A DNA stretch of 64,000 nucleotides from Psococerastis gibbosa (taxonomy: Eukaryota > Arthropoda > Insecta > Psocodea > Psocidae): the NCBI GenBank assembly GCA_963971405.1, contig OZ020490.1, positions 9,534,874 through 9,598,873 of the forward strand, read 5' to 3'. A program made the translations under genes and the position numbers. The notes beneath the pieces were generated by a model. The model did not search any database and was not told where the DNA came from. It saw nothing but the letters and a program-made list of their open reading frames with translations. Shown here one piece after another: positions 1 to 11,344 of the stretch; within the stretch, counting starts at the first letter, position 1, and every line of letters starts with the position of its first letter.

Positions 1-1640
1 TTCGTGAAAAACTGAACTCACAGACTTGTGAGGTGAGCTTAAGATCATTCAAATGGCTTTAGCCTACGTCAGCAGATTTCATTAATAACAATAACAGGGA
101 CAAGGCCGTGCCCAGGTTTTTGTTGGGTGGGGGGGTCAAAATGTTTTTACGTATTTGATTCATGAAAGTCCATTCTAGGTATCCAGTCTAAAGCCCTTTT
201 ATTTCAGAGGGGGGTCCGCACCCATTGGGCCCCCTCCCCTAAATAGAGACATGATATCCTGGATTTTTTTAAAAAAATGGAAAATTCTCTGGAATCAATT
301 ATTAATTTAATAATCTTTTACACTCCAGGGAATGCTGCAGCTGTCCATCCCCTTCGGAGACGACTACAATAACTTCTCAACTGGAGATTTAGCACAGTTT
401 CAGACAATCTAGACGATGATTTATGACTTTAGATATTATCTCTGTGTTTGTAACAGCGCAATACGCTGTAGATGACATCCGTTAACTTGAGAACTAATTA
501 GGAATAGACTGTTGCCGGCAGCAAATAACGTATTGCTCTCGTTAATTCTGAAAGGCTTCCCTCGCATTTCACGCAACACGGATTTTAAATTACCCCAAAG
601 ATTATTATAATAATTTAGCTAGCGCATATCGCTTTCGGCTGCCTTCCTATTAATAATTCGAGGAAATATTGTGAAAGCCTACACTATAAGTGTGTGACGG
701 CACAGTTGGTTTTCCTGGTCGGTTTGCACGCTTTGTCAAAGCATGCAAACTTGACTTGGATTGTCCGATTGTGTCGTTGCAATTACTTAATTTGCTGGTG
801 CATGCATCATTGAAGGTTCTGCAGTGTAGTTTCAGATGGCTATGCATGGGCAAGACCTTCTTACAGTGCAGGGCTTTTAACGGTCATACGAGCTTATAAC
901 TATGAGTGAACAGCTGTTTCTACAGCACTAGCAGCACTTCCAGCACTCCGAGTACTTGTAGCCTGGGGAGACGCCAGACACTTCGGTTTCTTTTATTTAT
1001 TTGTGAGCAGTTGTCTCTTTTATTCAGTAACAGTGTCTGTGTTTTTTTTATGTGCCGAACGAGTTATCAAATCTGCTATCAGCCACGTACACGGTAATCA
1101 TATTCCATTAACATTTTATGATCATGACTGTAACCCTGCACCATTTAATTTATCTCACAGAGATGTATGCTGTAAGTGAGATGTAGTTTCCTAATATGGG
1201 GGGGGGCGAGACTGTGCTCCCAGCCGTGAAGCCATTCTGGAACTCACTACCTGCCGTCTAGATATGATGTTAATGAAAGCAATGTTCCTGAACTGTCGTC
1301 AGCGAGGAAAGATGTTCGTACCCCACGCCATGCGAATGGAGTTCTTGCGCAGGTAAATCCAACAGGGATGCTATACATGGAGTCAATGTAGACGTCATCG
1401 GACAACTATTGGTTGCTGCTTATGTTTTGCTTATGTAACTTTCGGACAAAAAAATTATTGGTGATCATGTGACGTCACTATGCAAGTACTCCATTAGAAC
1501 TGTATTGTGAATAATGTGACTCCATAGCGTACAATGGTTGTATTAATATTGTGATTGGTATCTACCGTTTGTCACTTATGTCAAATTAAGTATTGTAATA
1601 AAATAGAAATGTTCATAGAAGGTATTCTGACGCATAGCAT
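1..1640. other. No gene recognised; noncoding flank
   Basis: I see no supported gene here. The short open frames have no recognisable domain. Positions about 101-245 resemble a decayed G/C-tract MITE: a GGCCGTGCCCAGG-like left part, a run of G, then a run of C on the right. It lacks a clear target duplication. Confidence 0.4.
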
Positions 1641-1883
1641 GCCGGCCGCCTTACCAAGTTGAATCCAGCAGACCAGAGCAGGTTCAAAGATGCAGATAAC
1701 TTGGTCGTGTGCACAATGCCGGTAGGGAAGGACTTGTCCTGGTCACCTCCGAACTAATCGTGTGACTTCACTGTGTTTCCCAAGTGGTTCGGAATCCACT
1801 ATAATCAGGAGGTCCACTGTCCTATGGGCCCACACCGTGGCCTGGGACTGTGTCCAACCATACTACTACTACTACTACTACTA
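1641..1883 (+). mobile_element. 5S-rRNA-like SINE with LINE-like 3' tail
   Basis: This is one of four long copies of an interspersed family (others at 8023, 28932 reversed and 32905). The family consensus starts GCCAACGGCCTTACCA and later has ACTTGGTAGTGTGCAC, both resembling the start and box C region of animal 5S rRNA. This copy ends with CCTATGGGCCCAC...GGCCTGGGAC and a (TAC)n tail. The same tail occurs on the LINE 3' ends at 31003-31125 and 58735-59040. The 5S origin and the LINE-driven mobilisation are inferences. Confidence 0.5.
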
Positions 1884-2095
1884 AGTATAGCAACTCATAG
1901 CCACTCTCTACCGCTAGGGTTAGAAGGAGGATCGGAGGCTTTAGTATAGATAGCCCAGAAGTACTACGACTAGTAGTAGTACTATATAACCTAATATAAG
2001 TACTATCTAAAACTGCTTCTTACTATCTCCGGTTGCACAACGAGGCTATAGGAATCTACGAGCACCCGCAGAATTTCAACAGGAAAGAAGATTGA

Positions 2096-2165
2096 AAGAA
2101 GAAAGAAAATTGTCTTCATGTTCCATAATTTTTGGGCCTTTCGGCCCACTCGTAGCTTATAGAAG
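2096..2165 (-). mobile_element. Retroposon 3' end (AATAAAGACAATTTTC tail)
   Basis: Reversed copy of a short 3'-end repeat (GTGGGCCGAAAGGCCCAAAA, then an AATAAA-like stretch and CTTTC repeats) that also occurs at 13965, 43838 and 59313. The parent element is not recognised. Confidence 0.35.
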
Positions 2166-2925
2166 AAGGACTAATAGTTAACAGAATATGGTTAACAAAC
2201 AAGACTATAACAATGAAAATGACGTTATCACCCGGAAATCAGACTGAGATAGCAGAGAGCTAATCAGGAGACAGGAAGGCTCCGCCTCCACCCACCTGCA
2301 CATCGGCCAGTGTTCTCAGATGGCCAAAGTGTAAAGACATGAGAGCGGGACATGAGATTAGGGAGCAAAACATGAGATCAAAATATTGCCAAAAAATTAC
2401 TTGTAATGAGCAAATGAACACTGTATGTATAGTGAATAAGTGAAAAATATGATTATTGAACAAGGAATCAAGATTATTTTGTTGAAAATGCTCGATTATT
2501 TTCACTGTCATTACATTCCACTTTTTGCTTTCTCGCCCACATGAAATATATAGTCTTAGAAAAAGTATTGTTTTCGTCAAAAAAGTTGACCTCATATTTT
2601 CACCTAAAAAACATTTCCCATTAGACAAAAAGTGAAAAAAAAAATCGTTCCTTTACAAAATGTATGTGTGTGAGTGCACAGAACTAGCCCGCTAGAGCCC
2701 AAACCAATGGACAGATTTTGTATTTTAAGTAATTTTTCAGAAAAACATGAGATTTGCTCTTTTCATTGAAAAAATACATGAGATCATGAGGTGGAAGAAA
2801 ATACATGAGAAATATGTAATAACATGAGATCTAAGAACCCTGGCCCATTGATATACATATGTATATATATATATATAGTTCAATGCCCTGGCCACATCCT
2901 TTTGCCTAGGGCTCTATATTAGACA

Positions 2926-3183
2926 GGTATTGTCATCCGCCATTTTTTATCCATTATAAGTCTGGTGTATAAGCCAAGCATTGGGTGTTTACCTATTTAT
3001 TATTAGAAATTTATCGTTTTTATTTATTTTTATTTAAAAAACGTTCTACCAATTAGGGAAGTGTTTAATTAAAGAATACTAGAACGTGTTTTCGTTTTTT
3101 TTCAATCTTTTACTTTTCTTAAAAATATTTACAATACTTACCATATAGGGAATATTGGATAAAAAATGGCGGATGACAATACC
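2926..3183. mobile_element. MITE with ~28-bp terminal inverted repeats
   Basis: The left end GGTATTGTCATCCGCCATTT recurs inverted at the right end (AAATGGCGGATGACAATACC). The arms are about 28 bp, perhaps longer with mismatches (CTATAT outside). No coding capacity, and the target duplication is unclear. Confidence 0.6.
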
Positions 3184-3407
3184 CGGGTATATAGTGCCTT
3201 ACTTTTGCCCAAACAGTAGCTGCTGGACCTCCGAGATATACATACTGTATATTAATTCAGATGGGTTTGAAGTTGTTATCAATATCAATATGTACGCCAT
3301 TTGCGTGGGCAAAGCCAATGCGCAGATGGGCTGAGTAACGCAAACCCCACACTATAAGCTAAGAATGGAATCTGCTATTTGTTGTGATGACGTCAGCATC
3401 TTTCAGA

Positions 3408-3875
3408 CAAAGAACTTCTAATATAATATACTAGAAGTACCATTGGCGCTAGTGTCGCATGGTCATTTGATTTCCGCCATTTTTGGGCTCACTGCAGGGG
3501 TATTCTGTATTTTATTTAAAAACTAAGAGAAAATGCCTTTTTGTTGCCCTGTTATTATTGCCTACAATTTAATTTTGCATTTGCTACATTTTAAATTTCA
3601 TAGGGTACAGTATAGTTGTTGTTTTGGATGATTGAACTTTTTTGATGCTATTGTTTATTTTTAATCCACATAATTTTCAGCTATTTTGGGAAAGCCTATT
3701 AATTATAATAGTGAAGTTAGACAGCCTAAATATTAAATAAAGACACATTTTTTTGGGTTAGGTACCATAAGATAACTATAGTTTCATTTGGCGCGAAAAT
3801 CTGAGGCCAAAAGATGGCGGGTCTTCTATTGGTCCCCACTGCCGCAAGCAAATCATGTTGAGGTGTAGGGGCTTG
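3408..3875 (+). mobile_element. Repeat D copy 1, non-autonomous DNA transposon, 8-bp TSD
   Basis: A 468-bp element starting CAAAGAACTTCTAATA and ending GTAGGGGCTTG. It is flanked by the direct repeat CTTTCAGA (3400-3407 and 3876-3883). Two further copies at 6578 and 20156 have the same ends and their own 8-bp duplications. A hairpin (ACTTCTA...TAGAAGT) lies just inside the left end. The superfamily is uncertain; 8-bp duplications and CA...TG ends fit hAT. No transposase is present. Confidence 0.8.
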
Positions 3876-4469
3876 CTTTCAGACAAATGTATAAACAAAT
3901 CATAACATAGTGGCATTTTGTATGGCTGCGCCATAGAAACTGAATTGAATATCAACCCGATGGGCAACCCTTAATGCAAGCCTTCTGCAAAATACGTCAA
4001 ATGTGCATTTGTTGGATAAAAATTCAAAGATTTTACGGTAGGAAAAAAAGTAAGCGATAGCCTATTACCCAATTTTCTCTCTATCGAATTATAGTATTAG
4101 AAGCAGCGAAGTCAGCGAAACTGGGTGTGGTCGTTCGAGCCATTACTGAAGTAGTGTAGTACATGCGTTTAAATTGATTAAATTTGCTCAGCGTCACTGC
4201 GGTAGACAGATTGATAGCACCTTTGACAAGATGACAAAGGAAGAGACATGTCAATCCACGGCTCTTGACGCAATTTTCTTTTGACAAAGGAAGACTCTCT
4301 GATTTAGTTCACGAATTTTCAGCAGCCCATCGTAAGATACATTCTGAAAGGAGCTCATTGTCAGCATTCTCATGTGAGTTTGCCCGTGCCAAAATTTCAA
4401 ATGCTGATGTCTTTATTTAGTTAAACTATTTTTGTAAGATTCCGCTATCAATGAAAAACTATAGCCTTA

Positions 4470-4775
4470 GGGCGGGGGTTCTCAAACCTTTTTGTCCATG
4501 GACCACTAGATTATTTTATGAGTTTCCGTGGACCCCCATGGCTGTGATAGGAAAATCGTTAAATTCTACGACCAAGATTAAGTAGCTTGTGCCTAAGATT
4601 ACGTGGTAATATTTGATTAAATGTTTAGAACTGGTATCGGGCGGATTTTGTAGTTCAGTGCCAAGACTTTGTTTTATGTCAAATTTACAATAACTCAGCT
4701 GTTTTATTCCCTTATTTCTTACTTTGCCCCGTGGACCACCTGATATAGCTATGTCTGTGGACAAGGGCAATTGTT
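4470..4775. mobile_element. Decayed hAT-like MITE
   Basis: The left part GGGGTTCTCAAACCTTTTTG followed by GTCCATGGACC, and the right part CCCCGTGGACCACC, resemble a widespread animal hAT MITE. The ends are too decayed to call a target duplication. Confidence 0.3.
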
Positions 4776-4934
4776 AATAACATCTTCTACTAAGATAAAT
4801 TTTGATACTGCTACTTAATGCCCTCTTCCACTTCTTCTTCAATTGATTGGTGAAGTTTCACTTCAATAATCGTGTGGGGGTCACAACACCCCCCCCCCCC
4901 CGGTTTTTAAATAAGTGTTACTGTTAACCAGACC

Positions 4935-5165
4935 CTTATCTGTACTTGGTTAAGTCATGCCTTCACCAGTTTCATTGCATTAATGGTGAGCTTGTCTCAA
5001 CTTATTGTCCATTATCGCTTGTAGCCGATGTAGTTTGACATCGAGAACGTATACCAGTTTGCCAATGACCAAAAATTCATACGGAAACAATACAAATAAT
5101 GTCCGAAATCCATGGGGTCATTGGGCACGGGACCTATAGGCATGGGTCCATAAAGTCCTTAAAAC
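4935..5165 (+). repeat. Repeat G copy 1
   Basis: Interspersed repeat shared with 9806-10035 and 36575-36790. A conserved block reads GACGTATACCAGTTTGCCAA. No ends or coding capacity recognised. Confidence 0.5.
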
Positions 5166-5540
5166 AAATAACCGAACCTATAACCTACTGTTAACCAACC
5201 TAAGGTAATTTAATAACGGGCAAGGTCTCGGTACCGGTAATTCAATTGATATAAGCTATACTATTCATGTATGTACCTACAGTTGTTGACATTGTCGGGG
5301 TTAAAGCTCCACATGTTCAGGCACGCCAAAGGGAAAATTTAAATGCAGCAATAGTAGGTAAACACACTGTTGTTTTTACAATGTTTTCTAGCCAGTGGAC
5401 TCAAGTGTTAAAATAACACAGGGGTGAGACTCCCGCAGTTATAAATGTTTATTTTTACAATTCATCCCCTGCACAAAAGGGCACAAACAATTCAAACTGG
5501 GACACACGAAACACAATGTTAGAAATTATGGAGAAAAACT

Positions 5541-5833
5541 TTTGAGTGCCCCCTCTACAGCCGGGAGAGGACAGAACTTATTAACAGGTTGCAGGGCCAG
5601 GGGAAGTTTCCGCCATTCACATACATGGATGTGCTCCAGGACTTGGACAGAGAGGTGTTGACGGAGGTGGTCAGCTTCCTAGAGAGTATCGGTCAGAAGT
5701 GGTAGGACGTTGGGAAAGCAGTTTTGACGGTCCCTGGGCAACCTCGTTGTCCAGTGAGCTCCCGATAGCAGTTTTTGTCAGACGGATTTGGTAATGGCTG
5801 TATACCCTTAAGCCCAAAAAAAAAAAAAAAAAA
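5541..5833 (+). pseudogene. LINE 3' end: ORF2 C-terminus, 3' UTR and poly(A)
   Basis: An open stretch at about 5541-5705 reads FECPLYSRERTELINRL and ends VVSFLESIGQKW-stop at 5703-5705. FECP-like Cys motifs followed by a short helical tail are typical of the extreme C-terminus of non-LTR retrotransposon ORF2. About 110 bp of 3' UTR and a run of about 19 A (to 5833) follow, as expected for a 5'-truncated LINE insertion. It has no endonuclease or RT domain and is dead. The clade is not resolved. Confidence 0.6.
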
Positions 5834-6118
5834 GGAGAAAAATTGTAAATTGGATTAGTCTAAATTTTGTACCTACTAACTTTTAGATTAAATGTTTCAT
5901 TTTCAAGAATTATAATCCGCCTTTTCTGGGACTCCACAAAAAACTAATTAAAAAAAATTATAGAACTCATAATAGGTAGCTAGTGATGCTCTTTCTTTAT
6001 ATTTGATTATATTGTCGATTTTTTTGTATTTGCCTTATTGCAAAAAAGACACAGGCCTGTTCAGTTTGATAATTGTGTAGCTGTTGTCAGCCTGTCTAAA
6101 AAATACGAATCTTGTCAA

Positions 6119-6205
6119 GGATTATAAAAGTAGAGGATTTAGCGAACTTGTGGGCTTGTGGTTCAGCGGTTAAGACGATGCCAAGTCCAATTTTTTTAAA
6201 TTCTC
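6119..6205 (+). mobile_element. SINE2 (tRNA-derived) fragment
   Basis: Contains AGTAGAGGATTTAG and then GGGCTTGTGGTTCAGCGGTT, the A-box region of the tRNA-like SINE2. It jumps to CCAAGTCCA, so the B-box part is deleted. Confidence 0.5.
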
Positions 6206-6577
6206 TAATGTCGGTTGCACCTTGATATTTATAAAAATATTCCCAATTCTTACCTTATGAGATGCAGTATAACCAATCAGAGACTCGTATGGGTCCATTA
6301 TGCCGTTTAGTATTAATTTATTCCTGGGGTTAAAATATAAACAAAACAATTGTGGATAGCACATAGAAATATATTAACTGGAGCGGCGGGAGCCTTACGG
6401 CAAAAAAATATCGAAGTCTTACACATTGCAGCATAGCAGAACGGATACCTGGACGCGGTCAAAAACTCTGTACTTAGCTTGTGCAGGCTATTTTCCCCGC
6501 CGAATTGCGTACTTATTTTGTGCAAGCTACACTAGCAGCCATATTGATAACGGTCTCCAGCCACGGGATGGGATAGC

Positions 6578-7067
6578 CAAAGAACTTCTAATATAATATA
6601 CTAGAAGTACCATTGGCGCTAGTGCCGCATGGTCATTTGATTTCCGCCATTTTTGGGCTCACAGCAGGGGGTATTCTGTATTTTATTTGAAAACTAAGAG
6701 AAAATACCTTTTTGTTGCCCTGCTATTATTGCCTATAATTTAATTTAGCATTTGCTACATTTTAAATTTCATAGGGTACAGTACAGTTGCTGTTTTGGAT
6801 GATTGAACTTTTTTGATGCTATATTGTTTATTTTAAATCCACATAATTTCCAGCTATTTTGGGGAAGCATATTAATTATAATAATGAAGTTAGACAGCCT
6901 AAAGATTTAATAAAGACACATTTTTTTTCTGTTTTAACAATTTTGGGTTAGGTACCATAAGATAACTATAGAGTTTCATTTGGCGCGAAAATCTGAGGCC
7001 AAAAGATGGCGGATCTTCTATTGGTCCCCACTTCCGCAAGCAAATCATATGGAGATGTAGGGGCTTG
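6578..7067 (+). mobile_element. Repeat D copy 2, 8-bp TSD
   Basis: A 490-bp copy with ends CAAAGAACTTC...GTAGGGGCTTG and the direct repeat GGGATAGC at 6570-6577 and 7068-7075. It is collinear with copy 1 apart from small indels. Right of it (7076-7230) lies a decayed stretch similar to the interior of the repeat F MITEs. Confidence 0.8.
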
Positions 7068-7653
7068 GGGATAGCACTTTCCATTTAAAAATTACCTTGT
7101 TTACATTTTTAATCATAATTAACCCACAGAATTAAAAATGTAAAACAGATAATTTTAGAATGAAAAGTGCAATTCACAATTGTTTTGTTTAAATTTTTAA
7201 ACCCAAGAATAATTAATATTAAACCGCATAGCCTGCAGGTCTGCTACTAAATATATTTTCTGGATAACCCACAGCTCGTAGCTTTATCTTTATAATATTA
7301 CGGTCACTTTAAATTGTAAAAGCATGCAAAAATAGCATATTTACAAGTAAACTCCTCGGAGAAAGTTTTCTCAAAAACAAAAGGGCCAGTTTATTTGCAA
7401 AGGAATATTTTATGATTCCCCAAGGGAGGGAGGTGGGGGTAAGGGCACTACACCAATCCTAACGCCAAGTTAACCCCGATAAATATTCAACTGTTAAGGG
7501 TAGAAATTTGCATGGCTCGGGGGTGATAAAGTTTTCAAGATAATCGTTCCCTTTTTCAAACACACCCTTTCATGTTTCAATATAGCCCATAAAGTTGTCA
7601 CTTTGACCAGGACCGCTTTTAGAGATCATTCCTAAGGCCAGGTAAACCTAAAC

Positions 7654-7704
7654 CATTGAATATATAACACTATATAATATAATACTAGTGTTATATATTC
7701 AATG
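7654..7704. mobile_element. 51-bp palindromic mini-element with 7-bp TSD
   Basis: Two 19-bp arms, CATTGAATATATAACACTA and its exact inverse complement, flank a 13-bp AT spacer. The whole is bracketed by CCTAAAC at 7647-7653 and 7705-7711. The same arms occur at 57254-57289 with a different 7-bp duplication, so this is a mobile unit made almost only of terminal inverted repeats. Confidence 0.75.
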
Positions 7705-8022
7705 CCTAAACTATAGAACCATTGGTAAACATCCTAGATGTCACCCTACAACGGCTGCAAAGTGCCATAAGACAAGCTTACACATACGTACCATTGACAC
7801 TGTGACACCAATTTAACATTACTCACTTACGTACTAGCCAACGCCCTCCCTTAGCAGGTTAGCCATTTGATGACGCCAGGACAAGCATAGTCAAGATGAC
7901 TACACGAAGCTTTACACATAGCATTATAGTGCAGTATTCTATGGTGTTCGTATATAAAAATGACATTAAATTAACTTTGGTTGAAGAGGTAACCCCCACG
8001 TAATAACCGAAATTAGAAGAAG

Positions 8023-8238
8023 TGCCAACGGCCTTACCATGTTGATTCCATTAGAGCAGAGCATGTTTCAAACTGCGGCAACTTGGTAGTGTGCACAGCG
8101 TTGGCAGGGGAACCTGGTGGGACATGATAATTCGCTTAGGCAGTATAAGTCGAGTCCTGGTCACCTCCGATTTAATCGTGTGACTTTACCATGTTCCACA
8201 AGTGGTTCGGAATCCAGGAGGTCCACCCTGTTAGTAAA
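8023..8238 (+). mobile_element. 5S-rRNA-like SINE, copy 2
   Basis: Head GCCAACGGCCTTACCATG, box-C-like ACTTGGTAGTGTGCAC, then a body containing TCACCTCCGATTTAATCGTG and AGTGGTTCGGAATCC. The 3' part is cut off against the SINE2 dimer at 8239. Confidence 0.5.
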
Positions 8239-8460
8239 AAAACTGGGCTTGGTGGGATTCAAACCAACGATCTACGCCTGCCTGGGGCGTCGTCATAACC
8301 GCTATCTAACATTCAGAATCATGTCAATTCGAGCATATAAGTAGAGGATATACTACATCAACTGTTTCTGTCGGGGCTTATGGTTCAGCGGTTAACATGA
8401 CGCCCCGGTAGATTGTGGGTTGGAAACCCGCCAAGCACTATTTTTCTATATCCTCTAAAC
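8239..8460. mobile_element. SINE2 inverted dimer (head to head)
   Basis: The left half is a minus-strand SINE2 (GGGATTCAAACCAACGATCT, GGGGCGTCGTC). The right half is a plus-strand copy (GGTTCAGCGGTTAACATGAC, GTAGATTGTGGGTTGGAAAC). Both keep tRNA A- and B-box-like blocks. The same dimer layout recurs at 35155-35390. Confidence 0.55.
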
Positions 8461-8931
8461 TCAGTTACACGAAGCTGTTGTACTCAGTCGGTGGGTCGAG
8501 AGTCAGGGCTGGGCAGTTAGGTAGGTGACCAGCATCCATCTTTGGTTCGTCGCATAAGGGACACACTTCTGATTGAAGGACCCCAATGCGGTGCAGATGA
8601 GTGGCGAGGTAGTCCGAGCCAGTGGTGATCCTGGATGCCTGGCCGTAGCCAGAGGGGGGGGGGGGGTCCCAACCCCCAGAACCCCCCGAAGTATTTTCAG
8701 CGTACACTAGATACAATGGAGGTTTACGCATATTGAGGTTACCTCTCCTCCGGTAACGTCATATGGACCCCCCCTCCCGAAAAAATATCTGTCTACGGCC
8801 TTGCATGGATGCAGCGACATCTACAGCCCTTAGCAATGTCCTTGGGATTGGGTTGTTGATCAGGCTGGCCCTGCTTGACCCAGTGCAGGAACGAGCCAAG
8901 CTTCTCTTATACTAGGCGTATAAATAAGAAA
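8461..8931 (-). pseudogene. LINE ORF2 C-terminal remnant split by a MITE
   Basis: On the minus strand the two parts (8813-8931 and 8461-8630) read continuously once the MITE at 8639-8804 is removed: ...SLINNPIPRTLLRAVDVAAS, RITTGSDYLATHLHRIGV, then a CPLCD...H...C zinc-finger-like segment ending TEYNSFV-stop. A DYLATHLHRIGV block before a CCHC motif is typical of the C-terminal end of non-LTR retrotransposon ORF2 proteins. No RT or endonuclease remains. It is a dead 5'-truncated copy. The clade (R1, Jockey or LOA-like) cannot be decided. Confidence 0.65.
8639..8804. mobile_element. hAT-type MITE with G/C tracts, inside a LINE remnant
   Basis: Left GGCCGTAGCCAGA then 13 G; right CCCCCCCTCCC...CTACGGCC. 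Flanks CTGGATGC (8631-8638) and ATGGATGC (8805-8812) match at 7 of 8 bases, fitting an old 8-bp target duplication. Confidence 0.65.
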
Positions 8932-8973
8932 GCAATTAGTATGTAATTAAACCAAAGATGGGGCTATACAGTC

Positions 8974-9170
8974 AATGGCGTGTCCACGGGGGGGGGGGGG
9001 GGGGAGAGTCAGGGGGTTCATGAACCCCCCCTCCCCCAAAATGAGTAAATTCATAAGATACTTAGTAAAAAAAAAAAAAAAAACTCAACTTTTCAGTAAA
9101 TAATTACCTTTTAAACTTACACTTACTTGTGACCCCCACCCCCTAAATTTTCTGCTGGATCCGCCCTTGA
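8974..9170. mobile_element. hAT-type MITE with G/C tracts
   Basis: Left AATGGCGTGTCCACGG followed by a run of G; right CTGGATCCGCCCTTGA. Flanks ATACAGTC (8966-8973) and ATACAGTA (9171-9178) match at 7 of 8 bases. Confidence 0.6.
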
Positions 9171-9617
9171 ATACAGTAATACATAACCGCATAAACGAAA
9201 GTCCTGATCTAATTCCAAACAAAATTAATTCCCACCCCTCCCGAATCCCAACACGAAAGTGAATTATAGGTGAACGCAGACGTGCGATTTCAAAACTGAA
9301 ATATTACCACCAATAAAGATCTCCGGGAAAACTGTGGGTAAAGAAGTTAAATGTCTGCGATGTGGTGGGAATTATTCCAAAAAAAGAACAAAGAATAAAT
9401 CTTTTTTGTTAGCTTTTTATTTACAAAAGGCTAATTTTCAGACGGGTGTGGATAATGTGCTTAAGCTTTTACAATGGAAATAAATAAATGTGGGAGTTTT
9501 AACTTCTTATTCCTTAAGCTTAGCTCGTATTACAAATAAACTAAAGAGATGCAGTAAATTACAATAGAGAATACATGATGGTAAGACCTGTATATACATA
9601 TATATATAACATGAGTT

Positions 9618-9795
9618 CAAGGCCGTAGCCAGGATTTTTTCGGGGGGGGGGGGGTTGAGAAATTTCATTGGATATTACATAGTAGTTTCTATTTTCCCTC
9701 AAAATCCGATTCTATCTAGTGTAAAGCTATTTCATTTCGGGGGGGGGGGGGGGGGGGGGTTGAACCCCCACGAACCCCCCTTGGCTACGGCCGTG
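9618..9795. mobile_element. hAT-type MITE, 178 bp, perfect 8-bp TSD
   Basis: Terminal inverted repeats CAAGGCCGTAGCCAGG and TTGGCTACGGCCGTG, with two long G tracts inside and a C-rich right end. CATGAGTT stands on both sides (9610-9617 and 9796-9803), as expected for a hAT insertion. Confidence 0.85.
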
Positions 9796-9805
9796 CATGA
9801 GTTGA

Positions 9806-10035
9806 CTCGTATCTGCACTTGGTTAAGTCATGCTTTTGCCTGTTTTATTACGACAATGGTAAGCTTGTCTCAGCTTTTTCACTATCGCTTGTAGTCGGTG
9901 TAGGTTGACATCGAGGACGTATACCAGTTTGCCAATGGACAAAAATGCATACTGAAACAATTCAAATAATTCCTTGGCATTGAACAAGAGACCTATGGAC
10001 CACTATAAAGGTCCATAAAACGTCATTAAAAAAAT
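9806..10035 (+). repeat. Repeat G copy 2
   Basis: Starts GACTCGTATCTGCACTTGGT next to the hAT MITE and carries the shared block GAGGACGTATACCAGTTTGC. Same family as 4935 and 36575. Confidence 0.5.
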
Positions 10036-10090
10036 AACAAGAAGACCTACACAGGGACGGATCCAGACTATTATATCTGTCACAGGGCCA

Positions 10091-10127
10091 ATAAAAATAA
10101 AAATAAAAATAAAAATAAAAATAAAAA
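10091..10127. repeat. (AAAAAT)n microsatellite
   Basis: About six perfect units of a six-base ATAAAA repeat. Confidence 0.85.
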
Positions 10128-10291
10128 CGTACATATTAAGTGTGGATTAAATTATAGCGTACATAATACCTTGAATTACAACAGACTGAACTGCCCGATC
10201 ATATAAAATCTTTGGGATTGCCAGGCATCCGGTTTTTTTTTATACCGGTGAAGGTAGCCAATGTACCAACCCGGTGGAAAATATTTCCATT

Positions 10292-10357
10292 TCTGTCGAG
10301 TCTCAAACTCCGACCTTCCGTTTCATAGACCAAGTCTCTGCCAACTGGGCTAATCCT
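10292..10357 (-). mobile_element. tRNA-like sequence (SINE head)
   Basis: On the minus strand GGATTAGCCCAGTTGGCAGA resembles a tRNA A box, and GGAGTTTGAGACTC a B box, with tRNA-like spacing. No CCA-side acceptor pairing could be drawn, so I call a SINE or tRNA-derived relic rather than a tRNA gene. Confidence 0.4.
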
Positions 10358-10579
10358 TATTTTTTAAGGACGTACATGACAACCCCGAGGAACTGCTGGG
10401 CAGTGGAAACCCATGAAAGAATTGCAAGAAGTTTTACTCATTCCAAAGCATTAACATATACAATATTCGGTTCCGATGGTATTCCAATCCCATTCTGAGA
10501 TTTTCTGCACTTTCATGTTTATGCAACCGCACACAATATCCTTTTCTTTATTATTATTTTTTTTCTTTTTAATTATTAA

Positions 10580-10964
10580 GAGTGTAGGAAATTGGCAGCC
10601 CAAAATGTAATACTTTTAATTTTTTAGTTAATTAACTAAGCAAGTTATTAAAGATTTGCTCATTTAAGTAGTAGAAAACAACTTCATGCATCATAGGCCT
10701 AAGATAATAAGGTATTTTTAATTTTTGAAATGGAAGTTTTTTCATAAACATGATAATAAATTTATAAACAATAACTTTTCACGTACAATGGATACTATGA
10801 AAAAACTACAATTTCGAAAATTAAAAATACCTTATTATATGATGCATGAAGTAGCCTTCTACAACTTGAATGAGCCAAATCTTTAATAACTGGATTAGTT
10901 AATTAAATAAAAAAATAAAAAGTATTAAACTTCGGGCTGCCAATTGCCTACGGGCTGTACACTC
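10580..10964. mobile_element. TTAA-flanked foldback MITE, copy A
   Basis: A 385-bp near-palindrome. Ends GAGTGTA...TACACTC are bracketed by TTAA on both sides. Long inverted arms contain AATTGGCAGCCC and its complement GGGCTGCCAATT. The left arm lacks a short GTACAGCCC-like segment that is kept on the right. Family members are at 12749, 13315 and 36985. Confidence 0.75.
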
Positions 10965-11344
10965 TTAACTGCTTTGGTTAGCAGGATGGTTGAATATTCA
11001 GAGTCCTATATTAAATAAAATTATAAATAAATAAAAACATAAATCAAGGGCGGGAACAGCCATATATTTGAAAGTGGCCACCAGGCGTGTTTCCACTTAA
11101 CAATTTTTTTTTTACTTGGAAAATATATTGGATTGTTATACACATTCAATATAGTACAATGTTATATTACATTTGAGAGCTTTCCAGTATTGCTCGCATA
11201 CTTTATTTTGATGTACGAGTGATGAAAATCGCAATTTAACTCTTTCATATACGAGCAAATGATAATTTCAATGAGGGCTTAGTAAATGTATTGCTTAGTA
11301 AATGTAAATGTAATGCTTAGTAAATAAATGTCTCCAATATTTTT

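Noticed and set aside
690..1097. Two short plus-strand open frames
   Set aside because: No homology, no splice or start context, and length expected by chance.
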